Shown: piece by piece, positions 46,124 through 56,827 of the stretch
Position numbering within the stretch: position 1 is the first letter of the stretch
Layout: the number at the start of each line of letters is the position of its first letter
Assembly (NCBI GenBank): GCA_001600455.1
Contig: BCKC01000005.1
Span: 3,162,001-3,226,000 of the forward strand
Source of the DNA: Endocalyx cinctus
Taxonomy: Eukaryota; Ascomycota; Sordariomycetes; Amphisphaeriales; Apiosporaceae
Length of the DNA stretch: 64,000 nt
Direction of reading: 5' to 3'
Notes under the pieces: generated by a model
Seen by the model: only the letters and a program-made list of their open reading frames with translations
What the model was told of the DNA's origin: nothing
Databases searched by the model: none
Position numbers and translations under genes: made by a program

Positions 46124-48619
46124 TTTGGTTTAGATGTGTGTGGCCATAGAGTAATTTTCCATAGAGAGCATATGGTTGGTTTTTAGAAAGGTATAGATAA
46201 TGACATTGTAGTTATATTTATATTTAAACAACCTCAAGATGAACATCAATCTGTCTGTCCGATGGAGGGGATCTGGGATGGGGGTACAACCATATCATTG
46301 GTGGATAATTTTTCAAGGTCACATATAGGCTAATATGATTTTGTTTCTTCTAGATGTTCTGATAGTATAGAGAGTCAATTAATTAATAATAGAATGGCAA
46401 AAAGGTACTGTTAGCGATAGCATAGAGTTAAATACTTAATGGAGACGGTACTCATATAATAAAGATTGGTGGTCCCGAGTTAACTCACTATTTATATGAT
46501 GGTGATTAAGGCTCCGTATTTAATTTAAACTTGAATTCAGTAACTAGCCCGACTTAAGTGAAGCCGGTGCTCAAGATCTAGTGGGTTAAAGACCCTTGAA
46601 TCAAAGTATGTGACGATATAATATAGGTAAATATATATCGGATAGAACCTAGCGACGACGTCAATCCGATGTAGCCAAAAATTACCAGCTCTCACATATT
46701 TGGGTGCTAAGTCTACATATCGGTTTTATCTAATAATTTCTATAGTTTAACGAGTTTCTGACGGTAAGGACAAGCCAATGCGGGTATATGGGAAGACCTG
46801 GGCAGCTTCAATGACTTTGTGTAAGGGAATGAGGTGCATTGGGGTGTAGGGTAGCGCAGTTACGTAGACGAAGCTTGGTAGGGGAGCAATAGTATATTTT
46901 AAGAGCCGGATGATTATGTTATTGATTCTTGAACTGACTACTCTATATACGATGCGGAAGTTTCCTTCTTAGTGTTGAGATTATTATCGAGCCACTCACG
47001 CAGACAAGTGCTGAAAACGGCGTTGGCTATAGCTCCGTCTTCTTGAATCCTAGAGCGGAAGTTTTCAGCGGGCATGCAACCGATTGTGTAATCATGGCTA
47101 ATAATTCTATGGAGGATGGCAAGCTCGAATCCTATTCGGAGGCAGCAGGTCGGGGGCTACGCGTCTCTAGGAATGCATATCGAGGTGTTGGGGTGGCTTC
47201 TGGCCGGTAGAGAAAGAGGCCTTTTTAACATGTATTGGGGGCTTAAGCGCTGGTCAATATGTATATATCTAAAGTTAAATGCGAATTGGAAATATGATAC
47301 TGAGATTCGAATACGAGAGGAGAAGAGTACTGGGCGAACTTTTAACTTGTAAGGTTGCGCTGTTTATACTCCCATTTCATTTCTCCTTTGACTGCTGTAC
47401 TTTTGAAGGCAGCCAAAGCCAATGCTTCCTTTAAACTATGCACTCGTTATGGGTTTTGATTTACTTCGACGGTAACTTTTTTTCGTATTATTTAGTACTC
47501 GTACTCAACTGCTCGCCTGAACCGTAAGCACGGCGATCTTCTCACCACCCCACTAAGACTTGATTGACACAGGCAGACAGGCTTGCTTCTACCCTTGGTG
47601 AGGAACCGGGATCGGAACTAAATTCGACTCGTGAATTGATTCTCTGTTAAGATAATTTTCATAAATAAATTAAAAATATGAAATATTTATACGAAAAGTC
47701 GTATTGACGTCGATATACCAGTTTTATGTTGCTAACTTTGTATACTAGGCATGGCAAGCTACGTGGCAGACGTGTTAACAGGCCAGGGTTACTTACCATG
47801 ATTTTCCCCAGATTGATACTTAAACAGCGATATCTTATATCTAGACCCACAGACTCTGTAATTATGGCATTTCTGATAATTCAGTGCTTGCTTGTTCAGA
47901 AGGTTATCTGAATGCCGCGAATACTAACCACTCTACCCACAATAATTACTTTTTTTTTTTTTTTTTTTTTTTTTTGGCTAGCGACCGGGCAGGTCTCAGG
48001 TCGTAACTCGAAATGAATTGTGCAGTTTCTAGATTTACGATGAATAAGTAGTAAGATGATACAACTATGGGCTGTGTAAGATAAGTGTCGAACAACAATA
48101 ATTTGTTTTTGCTTTTGTTCTCGGAGTGCAGTATGAATAAAATCTCTGAGAGCCTCACGCAACGTTGCCTTTGCCGAAGTCATCAATACGGGGGATCGGC
48201 AACGAGATATTCTTGTTAAAGGTCTAGTCCGGTAGTTAACGGCCGACCGCCAAGCCGACAGCTCAGCCATCCGGGCACAGTAATCCCCATTTATAGAACA
48301 TCGCGCGTGTAATTTACACGAATATACGAGGCGGCCGCAATCTCACACCTTACTTTATTCTCCGACAGAAGTTAAGTTACGCCGCATGTAAAGAATAACG
48401 GCTTTACATACTATTATCAAAATTATGTATATATAGCTTCATCATTCTCCGTCAAATGGATTTACGATCTCTGTCACTCATCATCAACACTCGCTATCAT
48501 CAGACATCTTATCAGGGTACATATCAAATACTTAATTCGATAATTCAAGCAATAATCCCCAATCCAATTATTTCTATCCAACTAAAACAGAAATCACCTA
48601 TCAACACATATTATTCAAA
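46124..48619. other. Gene-free spacer holding a SINE-like element
   Basis: About 2.5 kb with no protein-like ORF. The element at 47947-48275 is listed apart. AT-rich DNA fills the rest. A stretch at about 47903-47945, read on the minus strand, contains GGGTAGAGTGGTTAGTAT, which resembles a tRNA D-arm but lacks a recognisable T-arm. Confidence 0.5.
47947..48275 (-). mobile_element. Probable tRNA-derived SINE with poly(A) tail
   Basis: Read on the minus strand, the head starts CCCGGATGGCTGAGCTG, which contains an exact pol III A-box (TGGCTGAGCTG, 48269-48259). A degenerate B-box-like word (TTGCCGATCC) follows about 60-70 bases later. The body ends in 26 A residues (plus-strand T run 47950-47975). 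Near-identical 9-mers flank it: CACAATAAT (47938-47946) and CACAGTAAT (48276-48284), a likely target-site duplication with one transition. The length (about 330 bp), tRNA-like head, tail and duplication fit a short interspersed element. The missing 3' match to the acceptor stem shows it is not an intact tRNA gene. Confidence 0.5.
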
Positions 48620-49042
48620 ATGCAGTTCACCACCACCGCTTTCCTCGCTACCATCCTCTCGGTCAGCAGCAGCACCCTCGCCGCCCCCATGGTCACCAAC
48701 ACGCCAGCCGACGTCCCCAAATGGATCGTGGAGGGCATGAGCCGAGTCTGCAACGCCGATGACACGAGCTGCGAGTGGAACTTCACCATCAACACCCAGG
48801 TCGCGGAGCCTACCCCCTGCCAGCTGATCGTCGAGGGCGCTCCCTCTAGCCAGACCTCCTTCGAAGGCATGGTGTGCGGCGCCTACACGGTCGGTGCCGG
48901 CTGGAGCGACCAAGGCTTCACCGTCCTCAGCGTTAAGGACTACGCTGCCAACTTGATCGCCTGGCCAAGCTACACCGACGCTGTTCTGAACTCTGACGAG
49001 CCGGTCCCTGACAGCGAATGGGACGTCTCCTACATTGAGTAA
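48620..49042 (+). CDS. Small secreted cysteine-containing protein
   Basis: An intronless ORF of 140 residues. A signal peptide is clear at 1 to about 22 (MQFTTTAFLATILSVSSSTLAA). The mature part holds four cysteines (VCNADDTSCEWNFTI, PCQLIVEG, MVCGAYTVG), probably two disulfides, and an N-glycosylation site (NFT). I recognise the pattern VCNADDTSCxWxFTI as a widespread, uncharacterised ascomycete small secreted protein family, often listed among effector candidates. The 5' flank is pyrimidine/CAA-rich with a TATATATAG at about 48427-48436. The function is unknown. Confidence 0.75.
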   Translation: MQFTTTAFLATILSVSSSTLAAPMVTNTPADVPKWIVEGMSRVCNADDTSCEWNFTINTQVAEPTPCQLIVEGAPSSQTSFEGMVCGAYTVGAGWSDQGFTVLSVKDYAANLIAWPSYTDAVLNSDEPVPDSEWDVSYIE

Positions 49043-49859
49043 TTCAAATGCGTCATGAAGTCAAGACGGGCATGATGGGACAGACAGTTTTGGAATAAAT
49101 GAAGGGATTCGGGTATAGAAACGACGATCTATTGAATATATATAATTCTAATACATTCCTTTATATAACCAACATCGCATTTGAAAATCATTCTAGTGAA
49201 GAAACAGTTTGATGCTGAACAAAAAAAAAAAAAAGTGTTAGCAGGATGATTTCAATTATTCTTCCGGTTCGAGGATGAAATGAAGTATTTCATCCTCCAA
49301 GTCTTGCTCCTTCAATGTTTTATACGTGACGAGAACGTTCGGGCAAGACTCTTCTAAGTCAAGGCGAAGGGGTCATTTGATAATTTACGATCACTTTATA
49401 GGCACAATATAAGACAATCTTCCTTGGCTACGAACTTATGGTTTGAAGTTTCATTAGAAATCATATCACCAATCGTTTTCTTGTGGTTGAGAGTTATAAT
49501 GACATAGAACGTATCTGATGTTATTCTTGTAGTTATTCGAATCAAGCTGAAATCTCGTCACTATCTACAGTAACGCAGAAAAGGATCATTCCCTGTTTAT
49601 AGTCCAAAGTAATGACCAGTGGCTGTAGTTAAAGAGAAAGAAATTTTGTAAGATGAATGAGTTGATATATGTATGTATTCATAATTAGAGAACGTTTTTT
49701 TTGGGAGCTGGTGCTTGTATGAACTTAGTTGTAGATTATAGGATTGATATTATTAAGCATTCTATTATGTATTTATTAGGTTAAATTTCTTTGGGATTCC
49801 CGTGTATTCTAATATTTAGTTAGTTCTATGATATTGGATTGATAACTTTCTTGCTCACA
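49043..49859. other. Intergenic region
   Basis: AT-rich, with a poly-A at about 49220-49234. It holds 3' ends of both the small secreted protein gene (+) and the MFS gene (-). Nothing else was seen. Confidence 0.5.
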
Positions 49860-51267
49860 TCAGAGTCTGCCTTTAGTCGGGCTTCTCCGTGCCTTCAATA
49901 CCCGCGAGATACTAAGAAGAAACGCGGCCAACGCGATGGTGATGCCGACCCACACCCACGACCCCCTATATGAAAACGGTTTCTGCAAGGCGCCTGATAT
50001 CGGATTTCCGAATAGAAGACCGATGGACCAGGGCACGAAAGCCATGCCGAACCTCGTCCCCACGATCTGCATGTCGTCGGTTAGACGGACCAGGATAGTC
50101 GGCTGAAGCGCGAAGAAAACACCGATCAGGAACCCGTACACGATGGCAACGGCAAAAACACCGACGATGTTATGCACGCCCAAAAACCCTAGACCGGTCG
50201 CGGCGAGGCCGAGGCACGTCGCGATGATCATGTTCATAGGACCTAACTGGTGCGCTACGAGGCTCGGTACGATCCGACCGATGATACCGGCCAGGTTCAT
50301 CGAGGCCACGATATAAAACGCGACCTCCTGAGAAGCGAAGCCCGACGCGAGCGTGAAGCTTTGGACGTAGAAGAACGGGGTATAGAGGCCCAGGAACGCG
50401 ACGAAGCAGGCGGCCACGAAAAAGAGGTACGGCCAATCGACGAGGGACCTTCGGTCGACGAACGACCTCGGTCGCTTCTTCACGTGCGGGCAGTTGAGGA
50501 TCAGGTTCGTGAGCAGCAGCGTGGCCAGGACGATGAAGAAGATGACCCTGACCGTCCAGGCGAAGCCGATCTTGGGAATGAGGTTCCGGATCAGGATCGG
50601 GAATACGACGCCGCCGACGCCGCTGCCCGAAGCGGCCACGCCGTTCGCGAGCGCGAGCCGGGTGGAAAACCAGAGAGGGGGGATCGCGACGGATAGGACG
50701 ACGAGGCAGCCGCAGCCGATGCCCATGCACACGCCCTGGGCTAGGAGTAATTGCCAGTACTCGTGACAGAAGCTGTGGGCTAGATTACCGATCGCGATGA
50801 GCACGGATCCCGCCGTCAGCAGATGCCGCGAATACCCCGCATCGTAGATCGGGCCGGCGAAGAACCCGAGAGACACGAGCAGAAAATTCTGTACCGAGCC
50901 TATCGTCGATACCTGAAATGCGCTCGTCCCTTTTAGCAGGTCGAGCTCATAATAGGCCTGAAAACTTCCATAGCTGGATACAAGACCTATGATGCACGTA
51001 GTCAGCTAAGTTTGCTCTCTCTCTCTCTCTCTCTCTCTCTCACAGGCCGATAAGTAGATACTGACCCCAAGTATTAAAGTATATTAAAAATGCGGCTAGG
51101 ATTTGAAGCCAAGCTTTAATACCTCCATTCGGTACGGCTGGCGGTGATGGCGGCGCAGAAGCAGTAACGATGCTGTCTTCGACCGTACCGGCTGTTTCTG
51201 CGTCCTTCTCCATCGCTGGCACTTCTGTGACAACAGTTATATCCTCTACGTCTTGACTATCTTTCAT
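49860..51267 (-). CDS. MFS transporter, monocarboxylate-transporter (MCT/SLC16) type
   Basis: Two exons, 51267-51066 and 50986-49860, give 442 residues. The intron holds a CT repeat at about 51014-51041 and the join restores FNTWG followed by SSYGSFQAYYE, the start of the first extracellular loop in this family. About 60 cytosolic N-terminal residues rich in Glu/Val/Pro come first, then GGIKAWLQILAAF and about 12 hydrophobic spans, with the glycine motif ASGSGVGGVVFP in helix 5 and a basic loop (KKRPRSFVDRRS) in the middle. Fungal members (Mch-like) move riboflavin, carboxylates or secondary metabolites. Its place 1.8 kb from the isocyanide synthase gene suggests export of, or resistance to, that product. 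The substrate is inferred only from context. Confidence 0.82.
51014..51041. repeat. (CT)n microsatellite inside an intron
   Basis: About 14 CT units between the donor (51065) and acceptor (50987) of the MFS transporter intron; read in the gene's direction it is an (AG)n run. Confidence 0.85.
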
Positions 51268-53062
51268 TTCTCATAAAAAAAAGAGAGATAAATGCCGCGC
51301 CTTAATCGTCTGGGTGTATATTTCCCCGAACTTGGAAAGGAGTAGAATATTTGATGGGACTAAAAGAAATGGTTTGGTTTGATATACCATAGTACTTCGA
51401 AGTGGAGAATATTACCAACGAATGTAAGGGAAGCGGGGAAATACTCCAAGATGATAAGCAACAAGAATGGCAGTAGATTGGTATCTTGTAACCTTTGACT
51501 TGCAGGATTCGAGAAGGTAGTGTAGTACTCGCAACTGAAGCAAGCAAACCCCTTGTAGCAGGGTCACTCAGGTACGATCAAAGATGCGAGATGAGATGTA
51601 CCTAGCGGAATTATGATCTCCCTCGGAAAATACGGCGATTTGGGGTTCATCAGGAAATATAGAGTTAATAGTAAAGATAAATGTGGAGAGAGAAAACTTG
51701 AAAATTTTCTATTCCTTGTTAATTACAAACGCGCAGCGGGGCGGTCCGATGACTATGTAAATTCACCGAAGAGGTAAAAAAAGGGTGGAGGAATATTAAG
51801 GGTTTACTTTTACCTGTCAGGTATTTAAACCGAGATAAGAACAAACGGTTAGCGTCCATCGGGACAAGGGAGTCCTTGAACAAGGATATAAAATAAACTT
51901 ATACTTGTACATAGTAGACTTCACGTTGGATTATTCGTATAATTACATAGGTATGCTATATTATAACATTATAACAAGGGTCCGTGGATTCAATCGGTCC
52001 AGAGTGGGTTTGGGTTAAATTTGACAGCAAGATAAACTATATTGAAACTCCATATCGTCTGTTCTCTAAATCGACATACTATATAACTGCCGGATCGTAT
52101 CTTACCTTGCCAAGGGACTTTGTTTCGGATTATCACAAGATTATTATAAGACGTATAGCATATACATACTCTTATAGGTAACTCGAAATGTTTTACATGG
52201 GGCGTTTTAAAGGCATAATAACCGTCATTGGACATCTCCCTTGCTGTTTTGATAATATGGCGAAATGATATAAGCTGCTATAACCATATAGCCCGTATTA
52301 ACTATTTATATTATCTAATAAGGGTGCATTGCTAACTTAAAGAATCAACTACCTACCTATTTGAGCATACACTCCCCACCTAATTGGCCAAGTTAACTAT
52401 CGACCAAGTATTTAATACCCAACTTAATTGTAACCTACCTATTTCTATGTAACCTACTCGTGGCTACGGTGGCTGAAAAGCTGTCTAACCCGGGCTTATT
52501 ATATCCCAGCTGTTACCGCGGTGAACTTGACTTCAAGTAGGTATATGTGTAGGGGGGAGAGTGCATTGATATATTTATCCTATAGCATAACATAGAGGTA
52601 TAATCCAGTTTTACATTATACAATAAAGAGACACCAGCGTGCTTCAAATTCATCATTAAAGTATTTGTTGATTATTAGTAGCTAGCTGGAGTATAAGCCA
52701 CACCAGCCACATCACCAGCCACAGGCTGGTGTATGTGGCCAGTGCGGAGCTGGCCTGTGCGCCAGCTCACTTACACTCGAAATAATTCTGACTAGCAGAA
52801 TTATTTCACAATATCAACAACAATAATAATAACTTCATTTTCAGAACAGTAAAATCTTACGATTTTAACCCAACAGTATTTGAAAGGTATAAAAAGGAAA
52901 TCACCGAAAGTGAACTTAGAGAAACGAGACCGTTTGGCATTTGTTATCTAATTAGGTATTGAGAAATATATGAAATTATAGGAGAAAAATGCTAAATACA
53001 GAATATACAATTTATAAACAGCGAAGTTGATAGGTATAGCCGGCGCCACTACCGTACCTTAA
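51268..53062. other. Spacer with a cluster of strong hairpins
   Basis: About 1.8 kb upstream of the MFS gene and downstream of the isocyanide synthase gene. No gene was seen. The feature of note is the hairpin cluster at 52684-52807, listed separately. Confidence 0.5.
52684..52807. repeat. Cluster of four near-perfect hairpins
   Basis: Visible inverted repeats: CCACATCACCAGCC (52707-52720) pairs with GGCTGGTGTATGTGG (52724-52738) with a 3-base loop and one bulged T; GGCCAG/CTGGCC (52737-52742/52750-52755); GAGCTGGC/GCCAGCTC (52747-52754/52761-52768) with a 6-base loop; GAAATAATTCTG/CAGAATTATTTC (52779-52790/52796-52807) with a 5-base loop. The GAGTATAAG near 52689 and CTTACACTC near 52770 may pair as an outer stem. 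It is GC-rich in an AT-rich spacer. It could be a MITE-like remnant or a terminator/barrier. Confidence 0.6.
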
Positions 53063-55186
53063 TTAGTCAAAGTGTATCCGCCAAAGCTCCCTGTCACACC
53101 CCGCAGTAAAATCACTCCTAGTGTGCATAGCCAAGATATTATCGCTGACGAGCAAATCTCCCTTCTCCCACGTGTGCCAGTACGCCACTCTTCTGTCGTG
53201 TAGTAGACTATCCAACGTCTCGCAAATGGCGGTATTTTCATCGTCGCTAACATTCTCCATCTTCACATTCGTGGCTTCGAATGTTGTCTTGCTTTCCGGC
53301 CAGGGTTCGTGATATCTTAGGCAGGGAACGTTGGTGGTCGGGTGGTTCACGACCAAAGGAAGACCCGGGAGTACCGTCGAGTCGAAAGAAGACGTCGAAA
53401 CGGACCAGGTGAGTTTTCGAAGGTACTCCAGTTGCAGGTGCTTCGGTAGGTGCTTGAAGATCAGTGTAGAACTGGAGAATAAGGTAAAACCAGTATTCTT
53501 CGGGGAAGTGGTCACCGCGGTGAAAAACTGAAACCTGTTTGACAAAGTGTTAAATCATAGATATCCGTAGAAACACGAAAAGAGTCCCGAGCGTAGAGTG
53601 AAATAGCACTTACTTTGGTGGTGTCGAAACCAACCCCTCACTTCCATCTTCTTTAGTCCTCTTTTCTGTCTTAAATAAGCCATCGTAGTGGAATGGCATC
53701 CATTCGGCGGAGAGCACATTGTTTAATCCTCGTGTGTCGGCACCACGATCCTTCACTTCCAGAACCAGCCCAAACTTCCACGGTAGCGGGGTGCCAAACT
53801 CCTTGGACTTTTCCACAAAACCGTCCCTGTCTACGGTTTGAGAGAATCCTCGAAGCACGACGGGAGAGTTAATCTCGGCCAGCTTCCTGACATTCTTCGC
53901 GTCTACGTCGGACATCGATAAGGCTCCGGCGCCAGCCGCGGGGCGAATTATCCACCCAGCGGGGTATACAGGCTCGCACGAGACGCCTCCTTTTCCCGCT
54001 CCCCACGACAACAAGTCCGTCTTCTCGCGGTAAAAGCTAGGTCGACCGTTCTCGTATACGAGCTCAAAGTCGGGACTTTCGTCGAAATCGGCTCGGTGGC
54101 CTGAGGTTATGGTGCCGTCTAAGCGGAAGGCGACGCTGCAGTGCCAAGGCGTCGTAAACCTGCTGTCGGTCGGCAAGGGACTAATGGAAAGCTTGTTCTC
54201 GCCTGTGGAGGGGTGGATAGAAAGTCTAATGCGATCTTGGAAGCTTTCGCGCACGGCCCTAGCAAATGCCTTTTGAAATTAACCGAGTTAGTAAGTTGTA
54301 TAAAGTAGCAGTCTTTTCAAAAGACCAAAATGGGGAAAGCGGAACACTCACATCACCTCTGGAAAGCATTTGCTTTGCCACATACTCAATCCCCTTCTTG
54401 AACTTAGACTTGCTTCTCGTCTCGCCAACGGGATACACGTATCGGAGATCAGTCTCGAGGAACTTGATGTAGCCCCGATATGTTAAGCAAGTGTCCTGGT
54501 CTTGCGATATCTTTAGCGACGCGTCGAATCCCGGCTTACCGAACTGCTTGAGGAGCGCGTGTCGAAAGTTTGTGGCATTTGAAACGTAGGTGATCTCGTC
54601 CAGCTCGTCAGGGACGTTGATGTAAACCAAATCACCGAGGCGGCAAAACTCAATGTGGTGAAGGCCTTTCTCGACACTAAGACGTCGCAGCTCCTCTCCA
54701 TATGCCCATACCTGCCTATCGGGAACTCCAAGAAGATCTGATAACTGTCAGATATTGCTTCTAATGCCATATCTTGGAAAAATGTTACGTACCGTTATAA
54801 ACAAGTCCGTCTGAGACGATCATCAACTTTGCGCCGGGTGGATATATATCTTGTATCGCAGCGCAGAGGCCGTTCAGATGGCAAAGAGCGAACTCCTCGG
54901 CCTTGTCGGGGAGGTTACCGAGGACCTTTGACGTAGAGTTTGGCGACTTAAAAGGGAATGCGGGAAGGCACATGGTGATCGGCTGACTGGCCGCAACCTT
55001 GCTATATATCTGGGCCAAAAATTTAAGATCGCCCTTCTTGTTCTTTTCAGACGAGTCATCTTTACCTAACCGGTATCTAGAAAGAATGTTGAGTATCTGG
55101 GACGCTGTTTCGAGTTCGCCATGAGACTCCAGCGCGGCTGGAGTGACAAAGCCACTTGTAGGGCTGCTCGAGATCACAGAAGGCAT
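53063..55186 (-). CDS. Isocyanide synthase (Dit1/PvcA) fused to TauD-type dioxygenase
   Basis: Four exons, 55186-54793, 54737-54352, 54269-53614 and 53534-53063, give 635 residues. The N-terminal half matches the Dit1/PvcA isocyanide-synthase family, which turns an amino-acid amine into an isocyanide using ribulose 5-phosphate: FPFKSPNSTSKVLGNLPDKAEE, then LCAAIQDIYPPGAKLMIVSDG, then VWAYGEELRRL. The C-terminal part (about 360-635) is an Fe(II)/2-oxoglutarate dioxygenase of the TauD/PvcB type: PVVLRGF, WMPFHYDG (His454-x-Asp456 iron ligands), and GDLLVSDNILAMHTRSDF (third ligand His616) with Arg at 627/631 for 2-oxoglutarate. Fused ICS-dioxygenases of this kind make vinyl isocyanides such as the xanthocillin precursors (XanB). 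The substrate amino acid cannot be read from sequence. Frame and motif continuity support all three introns. Confidence 0.9.
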
Positions 55187-56827
55187 GGCTATCTATTTGC
55201 GCTGTGGTATGAACAAAGACACAAGAATCGATATCAAAGAGTCGTATGATTGGAACCGTAAGAAAAACTGCAAAATAGAAGCACGAAGAACAGAGGTAGT
55301 TGTATATAGGACAGTACTGTTTTGTAAATTTCCGACCTGCTTCTTTAGATTATCTGGTCGCTAATCTTATACCCTTTCGACTGACAGTCGACATGGGTCG
55401 ATGCAAGTTTTCTCACCCCTCGCATTCCGTGGTTCTTACAGCGACCAATTGTTTTAAGATTGATAAGCATACGCGGTTAACCCCATGAGATCGGAAGAGC
55501 TGAAGCCACCAATTCAAGTTCTAGAATAGGAGCCAAGAGTCTCGGATGGATATTTGTTTCTCATCGATCTGTTATGGCCTGTGTGCACCTGGACCGATAG
55601 AAGTGGACCGTCGCATCAACTGTGGGCCAATAAGCATAATAATGCAAGAGTTATATCTCGTGGCGAAATGTTTTCTAACTCGAGAACTTGGGACGTAATA
55701 GCATTATGTGCGATTCAATAGGACGCATACATGTTTCAGGGACAAGAGGCTAGAATTGACGATGAAAGGTAGTCTTTAGATGGAGTTTATGGAGTTAATA
55801 GGGTTTGATTAGAAACCACCTGGGTTTGCGTGGAGTTTAGGACTTTCCTCTCTCAGGGTCTTGATCCGAACCTTGTAGCCCCCCGTTTTATATAGTCTGT
55901 GCCTTCGGATACTGATGAACAGCCGAGAAGTGATAAGGCGCCGCGATCGATGCTTGCCTCGAAGGGCTGAGTAGTGCCCACATCGTGCTGTCGTCAATTT
56001 GAGTTCGCCTTCGGTATGTGGAGATGGCTCAGATGTCTCACCGAGCACAAATAAGTGGATCAGATGATGGAACTTCATTGTGCAACCAGTGCCAAATTTC
56101 TCCTTCCAGATTTCTTCTATCCTTCCTAAAGCATAGCTTCCGTATTTTCATTAATTACGATATCTTTCAAATAAAACAGGACTATTGAGCTGAGTCTTAA
56201 ATCATCCGGATATCTTGACTTTTGCCTGACTTTTTCAGAAATATGACCGGGCTTGTGTAACTTCCACACGGGTACCACAGACCCGATTAAGTCCGCAACA
56301 GGAGACATGTCCTGTTCTGGATTCGTTCAAGTTACGGGGTCACTTCCCTCGTACGACATATGGTGTAGACTGTCAGGTTAGCTGAGGGGATACCGATATA
56401 ATCACTTACACATTTTCATGCGCAATCAACAACCCGCCAAACTGCCGAGCTTTAAGTTTTATCTACTAATGCTTGTCAAAATTATATAACATCTGACCTA
56501 AGTCCATCTCCAGTTATAATCCCACATCGTATAACTACAAGCTTGTACCCGTCTACAGATTACAGAATGCAACGTTAGAAACTTGGCGACCTATAACCGG
56601 TTCCACAAATCTATCTCATTGGACGAGATAGCAAATGACATTTGGTGGCGTGGTCCAAGCACATATCATAGATAATATCAACAGTCTACGCGGACATACG
56701 CATGGTTTCAATAAATGCAAACGCGCCACATTGCCCAAAGACTTTATGAGAGCTGTAAAATATTATCAAATCAGAGACGAACACTACGAACACCATCACC
56801 ACACTTTAGAAATACTCAGTACAAACC
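55187..56827. other. Divergent region between isocyanide synthase and monooxygenase
   Basis: About 1.6 kb shared upstream region of two divergently read cluster genes. ORFs of 60-89 codons at 55809-56308 (-) overlap in different frames and contain stops between protein-looking bits, so I call no gene; a decayed gene is possible. No clear zinc-cluster binding palindrome was picked out by eye. Confidence 0.45.

Noticed and set aside
48140..48280. A tRNA gene on the minus strand (exact A-box, GTTAA loop like Asn)
   Set aside because: No 3' acceptor partner for the 5' end and only a broken B-box; the poly(A) tail and flanking repeats fit a SINE better.
55809..56308. Two short minus-strand ORFs (89 and 60 codons) between the isocyanide synthase and monooxygenase genes
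   Set aside because: Protein-looking bits fall in different frames with stops between them and no splice signals that join them; at most a decayed gene.
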